From: JBGLNJ01 sp041300525
Lineage (GTDB): Bacteria; Chloroflexota; Anaerolineae; Fen-1058
Assembly (NCBI GenBank): GCA_041300525.1
Contig: JBGLNJ010000001.1
Span: 186,001 to 250,000 of the forward strand
Direction: 5' to 3'
Length of the DNA: 64,000 bases
Shown here: piece after piece, positions 21,721 through 29,242 of the stretch
Layout: the number at the start of each line of letters is the position of its first letter
Position numbering within the stretch: position 1 is the stretch's first letter
Position numbers and translations under genes: made by a program
Notes under the pieces: model-generated
Databases searched by the model: none
What the model saw: only the letters and a program-made list of their open reading frames with translations
Told to the model about the DNA's origin: nothing

Positions 21721-23337
21721 CTACGCTTTTTCACCTCGCACGCCGAGCAATCTGTGAACCAGGCGATCCACATCACTCTCTAGCTTGGCGACTGGGTCGA
21801 GTTCGTCCTTTGCTTTTAGATCGTGAAGAGACTTGGAAAGCTGCGCGAGTTTCTGGTGCAGTTTGTTTTTGGAATCGAATTTAGGAATGCCAACGTGACT
21901 CATCACCGAGGGCGCGCCAAAGCCTCTGCCGGCCGAAGAATAGGATTTGATGAACTCTCTGACCGCCGTCGAGTTGATGACCGCGCAAAGGTAGTGAGCT
22001 TCGCTCTCATTCTCGGCAGCAAATAGAGAAGTGGTATCTGTCGGGATGATGATCTTGTACCCGAACGGCGTCTTGTGTTGAGCAATGACCGCCGCAACCA
22101 TGTCGCTTGCCATGCGCTTCCAGACAACCTTGTAACGGGCGACCGTATATGGCCCGATGCCGAACATCGCATAGAATGCCGTTCGTTCAGCAAATTGACG
22201 GACGGTTTTCGATCCTCGCGACAAGAGAACATCCTTAAACCTTGTCAGATACCCGAACGTTCGAGGCCAACTTTCTTTCATCTGGTATTCGGGATAGGGT
22301 TCGCTCTTCTTGGGGTCTTGGCACATCAAAACGCAAATTTGTGGAGTAGCTTTCCATCGTTCAATGTCTGAGCCGCGAACAGCGGGGAAGACAAGCCCAG
22401 ATTCGACTCTTTCTTCCACCTGTTGGACATGTCGTTTTCCCTTTTCTACAAGGTTGCGGACAAGCAAGTCACCATTGGCAAACACTTGCTTGACCTCAAG
22501 CCAGAAAACACCATACGGTTCTACTCTTGCGCCGAGACGCGCCAGGTATGGATTCTCTCCACTGAGGACATCGAAACCCTTCTGCGTTTTGCTAACTGTC
22601 TGCCAAGAACTGGTAAGCGTTCCTATCGGTCGAGCCAGCAACTTTTTCTTCTGAAGCAGCGGGAGTGCTTCTTCCAATGTCAGGTCAGTCGCAATCTTGC
22701 CGACGCCCTTTTTCCTTGCCCACAGCGTATACGAAACCGGATACTTGGTCTTGTGCCCCTTTTTCAAAATGATGGCAGCCGTTTTGTTGGCGGCTCCTTC
22801 AAACGGCTGCACAGCAACCAGGTCGTGGGCCTTGATGACTTGGAGCGGCTCGCGGTCGCCAAGCTGAAATCTGCGGAAGCCTTCGCCCGCGCCCTTGGAC
22901 TTGAAAACCTCTTGGGTGATGAGAAACCCAAGCGTGGCGCCCTTCTTGAGGTAGTAATCCGCTACCGCGTAAGTAAAGAGCATCGAAAAATCCTTTTCCC
23001 CCCCACCCAGGCGCGCGGCATGTCCCTTCAAAGAAAACAGCCCGTAATCTTTCCACATAGCCAGTGTTGCATCGCGGTACTCTTGTGAAAGATAGCCCCA
23101 CCGAATCCAGGGTGGATTTCCGACCACAAAATCAAATTGGCCTGCCATCATTGGCGCAAAGGCGTTTTTGAGGAAACGTGCCCAAATGCCATTCTTGCCC
23201 TGCTTCTCTAATTCCAGGATTTCACTGTAAAAGCACTGCACAACCACCTCGTGAGGCGCAAATACCAAACCATCCTTTTTGAAACGCGCTATCGCCTCAG
23301 AGACCGTGTAGCCTTGCTTTGTCATCTCCTCTATCAA
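21721..23337 (-). CDS. N6-adenine DNA methyltransferase, N-terminally truncated
   Basis: 538 readable residues of an Eco57I-like class I DNA methylase. Motif IV is VVGNPPWIRW. ATLGFLITQEVF and a target-recognition-like region (EYQMKESWPRTFGYLTRF) follow, with a coiled C-terminus. The SAM-binding motif I domain that should precede motif IV is absent. The frame is closed by a TAA near 23352, and the family-like sequence starts abruptly at about LIEEMTKQGYTVSEA. The left neighbour is an orphan AbrB protein; the right neighbour is an equally truncated HdrA. The segment is less GC-rich than its flanks. Probably inactive as it stands. Confidence 0.75.
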   Translation of the reverse strand: MIEEMTKQGYTVSEAIARFKKDGLVFAPHEVVVQCFYSEILELEKQGKNGIWARFLKNAFAPMMAGQFDFVVGNPPWIRWGYLSQEYRDATLAMWKDYGLFSLKGHAARLGGGEKDFSMLFTYAVADYYLKKGATLGFLITQEVFKSKGAGEGFRRFQLGDREPLQVIKAHDLVAVQPFEGAANKTAAIILKKGHKTKYPVSYTLWARKKGVGKIATDLTLEEALPLLQKKKLLARPIGTLTSSWQTVSKTQKGFDVLSGENPYLARLGARVEPYGVFWLEVKQVFANGDLLVRNLVEKGKRHVQQVEERVESGLVFPAVRGSDIERWKATPQICVLMCQDPKKSEPYPEYQMKESWPRTFGYLTRFKDVLLSRGSKTVRQFAERTAFYAMFGIGPYTVARYKVVWKRMASDMVAAVIAQHKTPFGYKIIIPTDTTSLFAAENESEAHYLCAVINSTAVREFIKSYSSAGRGFGAPSVMSHVGIPKFDSKNKLHQKLAQLSKSLHDLKAKDELDPVAKLESDVDRLVHRLLGVRGEKA

Positions 23338-23347
23338 GGGCGCAGCT

Positions 23348-24960
23348 CTTTAGATCACGTCGTCATCGCTCGCAACTATACTTACATGTGTTCCGAACCG
23401 GGTCAGGGCCTCATCAAGCAAGATTGCCAGGAGCAAGGTTTGAAGCGGGTGGTGGTAGCCTCGTGCTCGCCGCGCATGCACGAGCCGACGTTCCGCAAGG
23501 CCGCGCACGAAGGCGGAGTCAATCCTTATCGAGTGGAGATGGCGAACATCCGCGAGCAGTGCTCGTGGGTTCACAAGGATCGCGCCGAAGGGACGCAAAA
23601 GGCCAAGGCATTGATCGCCTCGGCTGTGGCCAAGGCGACCTGGTTGGAGCCATTGGAAGAACGCCAGGTAGGCGTCACGCCGGGGACCGTCATCATCGGC
23701 GGAGGCGTGGCAGGGCTGGTCGCCGCGCTCGACGTGGCCGACGCCGGTTTCCCCGCTCATATCGTCGAACAGAGCGATCACCTGGGCGGGCGCGTGGCCG
23801 ACCTCAACCGCACCTTCCCGGAACTGGAGCCGGTCTCTGCGTGGCTGCCGTCGGTCATCGAGCGCGTTCAGGCGCACCCGAACATCACGGTGTACCTGGA
23901 TACGCGCGTCGCAGAAGTCGAGGGATTTGTTGGAAATTTCAAGGTAAAAGTCGGCAAGCTTCCCGAAAGCTCGGAGATTTCGGGAAGCTCCACACTCAAC
24001 GTGGGCACGATCATCGTCGCCACCGGCTACAATGTCTTTGACCCGCAGCGCAAGCCCGAGTTTGGCTATGGGCAGTACCCGCAGGTGATGACCACGCTGG
24101 AATTGGAGAAACGGCTGGCCGAGGGCAATTTGACCATCAACGGCAAAACACCTCAAGACATCGCCTTTATCAAGTGCGTCGGCTCGCGCGATGTGCAACT
24201 GGGCAACCCGTATTGCTCGCGCGTGTGCTGCATGGTCAGCGCCAAGCAGTCCCAGTTGCTCCGCGAGCAACTGCCCGATTCGCGCGTGACGGTCTTTTAC
24301 ACGGACGTGCGCACCTTTGGCAAGCGAGGCGAGGAATTTTACGACGAGGCGCGGCAGTCAGGCGTGCTCTACCGCCGGGGCAACGTCTCCGAAATCTATC
24401 GCAAGGGCGATCGCGTGGCGCTGCGCGTGGAAGACACGTTCCTGCGGCGTGTCATCGAGCACGAGGCCGACCTGGTGGTGTTGGCAGTGGGGATGGAGCA
24501 TCAAGCGGATGCAAAAGATGTTGCATCGCTGCTGAAACTTTCTCGCTCGGCAGACGGATTCTTCCTGGAAGCTCACCCCAAATTGCGGCCTGTGGACACG
24601 GCGATGGAGGGCGTCTTTCTGGCCGGCTGCTGCCAGGGTCCCAAGGACATCCCCGATACCGTCGCCCAGGCCAAAGCGGCGGCCTCGTCTGCCCTCATCC
24701 CGCTCCTCCGGGGCACGGTGCCGGTGGAATCGGCCACGGCCATCGTGGACTCGGATCTGTGCGCCGGGTGCGGGCTGTGCGTGGATGTGTGCCCCTACGG
24801 CGCGCCTGCGCTCGATCCGCTGTGGGGCGTCTCGGTCGTGAACGCGGTGCTCTGCAAAGGCTGCGGCACCTGCGCCGCCGTCTGCCCCTCCAAAGCGATG
24901 CGTCTCCAGCATTTCACTCCCGAGCAAATCCTGGCGCAGGTGGATGCGCTGGTGTGGTGA
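23348..24960 (+). CDS. HdrA-like flavin/Fe-S electron-bifurcating subunit, N-terminally truncated
   Basis: Family-like sequence begins at LDHVVIARNYTYMCSEPGQ and runs to 24960. The FAD-binding motif is VIIGGGVAGLVAALDVADAG. IKCVGSRD and YCSRVCCMVSAK follow. Two ferredoxin-type [4Fe-4S] clusters close the protein: CAGCGLCVDVCPYG and CKGCGTCAAVCPSK. HdrA passes electrons within heterodisulfide-reductase-like complexes. The normal first 35 or so residues, with the CHCG Fe-S motif, are missing; upstream codons in this frame belong to the opposing methylase gene. No hdrB, hdrC or mvhD is adjacent. The first in-frame start is the GTG near 23357, or a chimeric start further upstream. Confidence 0.8.
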
Positions 24961-24962
24961 TA

Positions 24963-25066
24963 TTGACAACTGGACAAAGTTGCGGTAGGCTTACCACCGA
25001 TAGGCCATAACACCTGTCGGTTTTTTATTGGCTTGACAAGCCGGTAGAGTTGCAGTAGGCTTACAA
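24963..25066 (+). repeat. Two imperfect direct repeats of about 32 bp
   Basis: TTGACAA (24963-24969) then AGTTGCGGTAGGCTTAC (24978-24994); and TTGACAA (25033-25039) then AGTTGCAGTAGGCTTAC (25048-25064). Spacing within each copy is identical. They flank the terminator below and lie upstream of the DUF574 gene. Confidence 0.6.
24996..25026 (+). terminator. Intrinsic terminator after hdrA
   Basis: ACCGATAGG (24996-25004) pairs with CCTGTCGGT (25013-25021), one T-G wobble, followed by a run of T to 25026. Confidence 0.75.
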
Positions 25067-25135
25067 TCACCTTGCCGCCGCCATGTCCCCCACGGTGGTC
25101 GAGGCCGCCAGGCATCCCATGTGAGGAGAATAAAC

Positions 25136-25927
25136 GTGAGCATAGACCTATCCGCACCTAATCCCGGTCGCGTGTACGACTATTTGCTCGGTGGCACACA
25201 CAATTTTCCAGCCGACCGTGAATTCGGCGATCAGATCAAGCAAGTGCTGCCCGGCTACGACGTGGGCGCGCAGCGCGGACGGCAATGTCTGTGCAAGGCT
25301 GTGGACTATTTGGCTCGAAGCGGATACAAGTATTTCTTAGACTTTGCTTCCGGCTTGCCCACGCTGGATAATGTGCACATTGTCGCGCGCGCCATTCATC
25401 CTGATGCGCGCGTCATCTACTCCGATATTGATCCGCTCACGATGGCATACGCGCTCGAAATTCTGGGCCAGACACTCCAGGTGCGCTACATCCATTGTGA
25501 TGCCGCCGAACCGGAAGAGATGCTGGAAAGCTTGACGCTGGCCGAATTGTTTGGGACACAACGGCGAGTTGCGATCACCTTCATGGGCATTTCGCATTTC
25601 CTTTCCGGCGCCACGCTGCGCCGCGCGTTGCGCGTCATGTACGACTGGGCGGCGTCTCCCAGCCGGCTCGTGGTAGGGTTCGTGGCGCCCAGCACCACCG
25701 AAATCACGCTGTCCACCAAGCGCCTCCTCGATGTTTACGACCGCACATTGCACACCACGCTTCAACTGCGCACGCCGGCGGAAGTGACAGCGCTGGCCGG
25801 CCAATGGCGCGTTTGCGATCCGGGCGTGCTGCCCTACGATGTCTACCTGGGCGCGACGGGCACCCAGCAATTGACCGATCCGGCGATCACCAACATTCGA
25901 GGGCATGTGGCGTTCTTTGAAAAGTAG
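25136..25927 (+). CDS. S-adenosylmethionine methyltransferase, DUF574 family
   Basis: 263 residues. The N-terminal hallmark NPGRVYDYLLGGTHNFPADR defines this family (Methyltransf_19), best known from Streptomyces. A SAM-binding DFASGLPT and an acidic VIYSDIDP loop follow. GTG 25136-25138 is chosen because GAGGAG stands 8 nt upstream; an in-frame ATG is absent nearby. The methyl acceptor is unknown. The gene sits alone between a truncated hdrA and a decayed E2 gene. Confidence 0.82.
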   Translation: MSIDLSAPNPGRVYDYLLGGTHNFPADREFGDQIKQVLPGYDVGAQRGRQCLCKAVDYLARSGYKYFLDFASGLPTLDNVHIVARAIHPDARVIYSDIDPLTMAYALEILGQTLQVRYIHCDAAEPEEMLESLTLAELFGTQRRVAITFMGISHFLSGATLRRALRVMYDWAASPSRLVVGFVAPSTTEITLSTKRLLDVYDRTLHTTLQLRTPAEVTALAGQWRVCDPGVLPYDVYLGATGTQQLTDPAITNIRGHVAFFEK

Positions 25928-25959
25928 CGCGTATTGCGTACTGCGTATTCCGTATGGCG
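25928..25959. repeat. Degenerate tandem GCGTATT-like repeat
   Basis: Just after the DUF574 stop the sequence reads three to four copies of a 7-9 nt GCGTAYT(C/G) unit (GCGTATT, GCGTACT, GCGTATT, CCGTATG). No function is evident. Confidence 0.4.
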
Positions 25960-25995
25960 AGTCTGTCCAATCTGCAATCAAAAAGCAGGTGAAGC

Positions 25996-26605
25996 ACGGC
26001 AACCCAGGTCGTGATGCCTCAATTGGGTGAAAGCGTAATCGAAGGCAAAGTGAGCCGGTGGCTCAAGCAGGAAGACGACGCGGTCAAGCAATATGAACCG
26101 ATCCTCGAAATGGAAACCGACAAAGTGACGACCGAGGTCACGGCGGCGGACAGCGGCACGCCGCTGCGGATTCTCGCGGCGGAAGGCCGCGTCGTCAAGA
26201 CTGGCACGCCATCGGCGTGGCCGTGTCGCTGGGCGAAGAAGGCTTGATCGTGCCCGTCGTCAAAGGCGCGGACGGCATGAGTTTGCTGGAGCTGGCCCGC
26301 GCGGTCAATGACCTGGCCGAGCGCGCAACAAGCAACTCAAGCCCGACGACGTGGTGGGCAGCACGTTCACCATCACCAATCATGGCATATCGGGCAGCCT
26401 GTTCGCCGCGCCGATCATCAATCAACCCAATATTGGCCTCCTGGGCGTCGGCGCGATTCAAAAGCGCGTGGTCGTCATCGGCGACGCGATAGCGATCCGG
26501 CCCATGGTCTACATCGGGCTGACGTTCGACCATCGCGTACTCAATGGCACATCGGCGGATTGGTTCGTCGCCAAGATCAAAGAGGCGTTGGAGAAGTGGG
26601 CGTGA
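25996..26605 (+). pseudogene. Decayed 2-oxoacid dehydrogenase E2 (dihydrolipoamide acyltransferase)
   Basis: Three kinds of damage are visible. The expected ATG reads ACG (25996-25998), just before GCA ACC CAG and after AGGTGA. The lipoyl domain (MPQLGESVIEG, with the lipoyl Lys in EMETDKVTTEV) is intact to about 26203, where CACGCC joins it directly to the late catalytic domain (HAIGVAVSLGEEGLIVPVV). The binding domain, linker and first half of the catalytic domain are missing. A further frame change in GAGCGCGCAACAAG (about 26322-26335) separates DLAERA from NKQLKPDDVVG. The end of the catalytic domain (FTITNHGISG, LTFDHRVLNG) reads to the TGA at 26605. lpdA (E3) lies 1.1 kb downstream; no E1 is nearby. 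Confidence 0.85.
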
Positions 26606-26886
26606 CCGATTCCGATTCGAACCGTCTGCCGGTCATTGTCAAGCAGGCTATTGACGAAGCCGATCCCATTGGCCTATTGGCCATCGGTTGCCCTGACGAC
26701 GAGTACGACCCAGAAATCGAGCGGGTGCTGACCTATGTGAATAACTACACCGATCCGGATTCGCTGGGGCAGCGAATCCACCAGACTTTTGTAGAGATGT
26801 TTGACGAGCACATGGCTGGCTCGCCGCAAGTCTACCAGAGTATCGCCCAACAGATTCACAAAAAGCGAACCGACGGGACATTCTGA
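26602..26886 (+). CDS. Small DUF1871-like protein
   Basis: 94 residues, acidic, starting at GTG 26602, which overlaps the E2 TGA. The IVKQAIDEADPIGLL start, the following DDEYDPEIERVL, and the predicted helices resemble the DUF1871 family of unknown function. Its last base overlaps the A of the next ATG. The tight spacing to the HEPN/MNT pair suggests it travels with that module, perhaps as an accessory or immunity-type protein. That role is inference. Confidence 0.5.
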   Translation: MTDSDSNRLPVIVKQAIDEADPIGLLAIGCPDDEYDPEIERVLTYVNNYTDPDSLGQRIHQTFVEMFDEHMAGSPQVYQSIAQQIHKKRTDGTF

Positions 26887-27287
26887 TGCAAATTGACCGC
26901 AAGCGGCTTGCCGAGATTGCCCAACAGTTCGGGCTGGACTTGATCGTCCTGTTCGGCTCGCACGCTAAAGGTCGCGCTGTGCCACGCAGCGATGTTGATA
27001 TTGCCGTGCGCGCAATCAAGCGACCTTGGGGTGATTGGAATTGGGAATTTGCGGTTGCCGATGCATTGTCTATCGCTGTTAAAGCGGACGGCGGCGAAGT
27101 TGATGTTGCGTTTCTGAACGGCGCAGCGCCGCTCCTGATGTTCGAAGTCGCGCGGTCAGGCCAGGTTCTCTTTGAAAATGAATGGGGAACCTTTTCCGAG
27201 TTCCGGTCGTATGCCGCCCGCGTCTACTACGACAATGAACCACGGTTCAAACGTCAGGCTCAATACCTGAAAGAGAGATTTGAATGA
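26886..27287 (+). CDS. mntA: MNT-domain nucleotidyltransferase antitoxin (MntA-like)
   Basis: 133 residues. The minimal nucleotidyltransferase signature is GSHAKGRAVPRSDVDIAV: GS at 24-25 and the metal Asp pair at 36 and 38. A third acidic residue is in GGEVDVAF. In characterised HEPN/MNT pairs this enzyme AMPylates a Tyr of the HEPN toxin and silences it. The stop overlaps the next ATG, giving coupled translation with the toxin. Confidence 0.88.
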   Translation: MQIDRKRLAEIAQQFGLDLIVLFGSHAKGRAVPRSDVDIAVRAIKRPWGDWNWEFAVADALSIAVKADGGEVDVAFLNGAAPLLMFEVARSGQVLFENEWGTFSEFRSYAARVYYDNEPRFKRQAQYLKERFE

Positions 27288-27742
27288 TAGACGCAAGGAT
27301 CGCCTACCTGGTTCAACAGAAACTTGGCAATCAGGCCGAGTACCTTGCCGAACTCAAGTCGTATGTCGCGTTGGAGTATGCGGACTATCGGCATCAGACC
27401 GGATATAATCGAGTGACCGAGCGATTGGTTCAGATCATTGTCGAGAGCGCCATTGACATCAACGAAAAACTGATCGAGGCAATCAATGAGCCGCCGCCCG
27501 CAACGGCACGTGAGTCGTTTGAGGCGGTAAGCCGTTTTGGTGTGATAGATGACGAGTTATCAATGTCCTTTCGCAAAACCTACGTGGGGCTGCGGAATCA
27601 CATCGTTCACGACTATGAAAAACTTGACGACTATGTCGTATACTTTAATGCCCGACGGCTGCTGGACGACGCCACACGCTATATCGCCGCCGTCCGGCGC
27701 TTTATAGAGCAAAATCAAGACGCAACAGGAGAATCTTTATGA
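27284..27742 (+). CDS. hepT: HEPN-domain toxin (HepT/DUF86)
   Basis: 152 residues, all helical. The RNase motif RNHIVHDY gives R104, H109 and Y111, exactly the RX4HXY motif whose Tyr is the AMPylation target in known pairs. The upstream mntA overlaps by 4 bp and the downstream lpdA ATG (27739) overlaps the TGA. The toxin-antitoxin module therefore sits within the run of genes between the E2 remnant and lpdA. Confidence 0.88.
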   Translation: MIDARIAYLVQQKLGNQAEYLAELKSYVALEYADYRHQTGYNRVTERLVQIIVESAIDINEKLIEAINEPPPATARESFEAVSRFGVIDDELSMSFRKTYVGLRNHIVHDYEKLDDYVVYFNARRLLDDATRYIAAVRRFIEQNQDATGESL

Positions 27743-29163
27743 GCGAAACAACCTACGACGTCGTCGTCATCGGCGGCGGGCCGGGCGGGTACGTGGCCGC
27801 CATCCGGGCTGCGCAACTGGGGTTCAAGACTGCCGTCGTCGAGCGCGAGCACCTGGGAGGCATTTGCCTCAACTGGGGCTGCATTCCGAGCAAGGCGCTG
27901 CTGCGCAACGCCGAGATCGCGGGACTCTTGCAGCGCGGCAAAGATTTCGGCTTTTCGTTCGACAACCTCAAGCTCGACTACGAGGCGGCTCATAAGCGCA
28001 GCCGCCAGGTGAGCGACCGGCTGGTCAAGGGCGTTCAATCGTTGATGAAGAAAAACAAGATTGACGTGTACCAGGGAACCGCCAGGCTGCGCTCCGCCAC
28101 GCAAGTGGACGTGACCGCCGCGCCAAACGCGCCCGCCGTCAACGGCCAAAAATTCGACGGCACGCTGACGGCCAAGAACATTATCATCGCCACGGGCGCG
28201 CGAGCGCGCAGCATCCCGGGTGTGGACGCGAACGCGGACGGTGAAAAAATCATCACCTACCGCAAGGCGCTCGAACTGAAACAGCCGCCCAAATCCATCG
28301 CCATCATCGGCGCGGGGCCGATCGGCATGGAACTGGGTTACGTGTTCCGCGCTTACGGCAGCCAGGTGACTCTCGTCGAGATGCTGCCGCGCGTCGTGCC
28401 GCTCGAAGATGAAGAGGTCAGCATCGAAGTCGCCAGAGCGTATACCAAGCTTGGCTTCAAGCTGTTGACGGACGCCAAAGTCGAATCCGTCACCCAGACT
28501 GCCGATGGCGTCGAGGTGAAGGTGGGCGGGCCGACTCCCGCCACGGTCGAGGCCGAAAGAGTGATGGTGGCGATTGGCTTTGCGCCCAACAGCGAAAACC
28601 TGGGGCTGGAGACGGTGGGCGTCCAGACCGAGCGCGGCGCGATTGTGATTGACACGCACATGCGGACGAACGTCCCGAACATTTACGCCATTGGCGACGT
28701 GACGGCCAAGCTGATGCTGGCGCACGTCGGGTCGGCGCAGGGCATTGTGGCGGCGGAGACGATTGCGGGCGTGGAGACGGTCGAGCTAGACTATGCCTTC
28801 ATGCCGCGCTGCACGTATTGCCAGCCGCAGGTCGCCTCGATGGGGCTGACAGAAAGGCAGGCGCGCGAGCAGGGGTACGAGGTCAAGGTCGGCAAGTTCC
28901 CCTTCATGGCGAACGGCAAGGCGCTGGGCCTGGGCGATTACGGCGGGTTCGTCAAGGTCGTGGCCGATGGAAAGTACGGCGAGATCCTCGGCTTCCACGC
29001 GGTCGGCCCGGAGGTGACGGAATTGTTGCCCGAATGGGTGCTGGCGCGCAACCAGGAACTCACGCCGCACGAGATCGCGCGCTCCGTTCACGCGCATCCC
29101 ACGCTTTCCGAAGTGATGATGGAAGCGGCGCACGCGGTGACGGGGCAGGCGATTCACATTTAA
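27739..29163 (+). CDS. lpdA: Dihydrolipoyl dehydrogenase (E3)
   Basis: 474 residues. FAD motif VVIGGGPGGYVAAIRAAQLG, redox-active disulfide GGICLNWGCIPSK (C43 and C48), NAD motif IAIIGAGPIGMELGYVF and second FAD motif IYAIGDVT. The C-terminal His-Glu is in HAHPTLSEVMMEA. It reoxidises dihydrolipoamide for 2-oxoacid dehydrogenases or the glycine cleavage system. With the neighbouring E2 decayed, it must serve another complex or be relict. ATG 27739 follows CAGGAGAA and overlaps the hepT stop. Confidence 0.95.
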   Translation: MSETTYDVVVIGGGPGGYVAAIRAAQLGFKTAVVEREHLGGICLNWGCIPSKALLRNAEIAGLLQRGKDFGFSFDNLKLDYEAAHKRSRQVSDRLVKGVQSLMKKNKIDVYQGTARLRSATQVDVTAAPNAPAVNGQKFDGTLTAKNIIIATGARARSIPGVDANADGEKIITYRKALELKQPPKSIAIIGAGPIGMELGYVFRAYGSQVTLVEMLPRVVPLEDEEVSIEVARAYTKLGFKLLTDAKVESVTQTADGVEVKVGGPTPATVEAERVMVAIGFAPNSENLGLETVGVQTERGAIVIDTHMRTNVPNIYAIGDVTAKLMLAHVGSAQGIVAAETIAGVETVELDYAFMPRCTYCQPQVASMGLTERQAREQGYEVKVGKFPFMANGKALGLGDYGGFVKVVADGKYGEILGFHAVGPEVTELLPEWVLARNQELTPHEIARSVHAHPTLSEVMMEAAHAVTGQAIHI

Positions 29164-29242
29164 CAGGTCGCGCGTCGCAGGTTCTTGGCGCAGAGGCAAA
29201 GGAGCGACAAACGAATCCCATGCGACCCCTGGAGAGCTGACA

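Noticed and set aside
26612..26635. GGTTCGAATCGG on the minus strand, resembling a tRNA T-arm
   Set aside because: No acceptor, D or anticodon stems fit around it, and the plus strand codes a coherent small protein.
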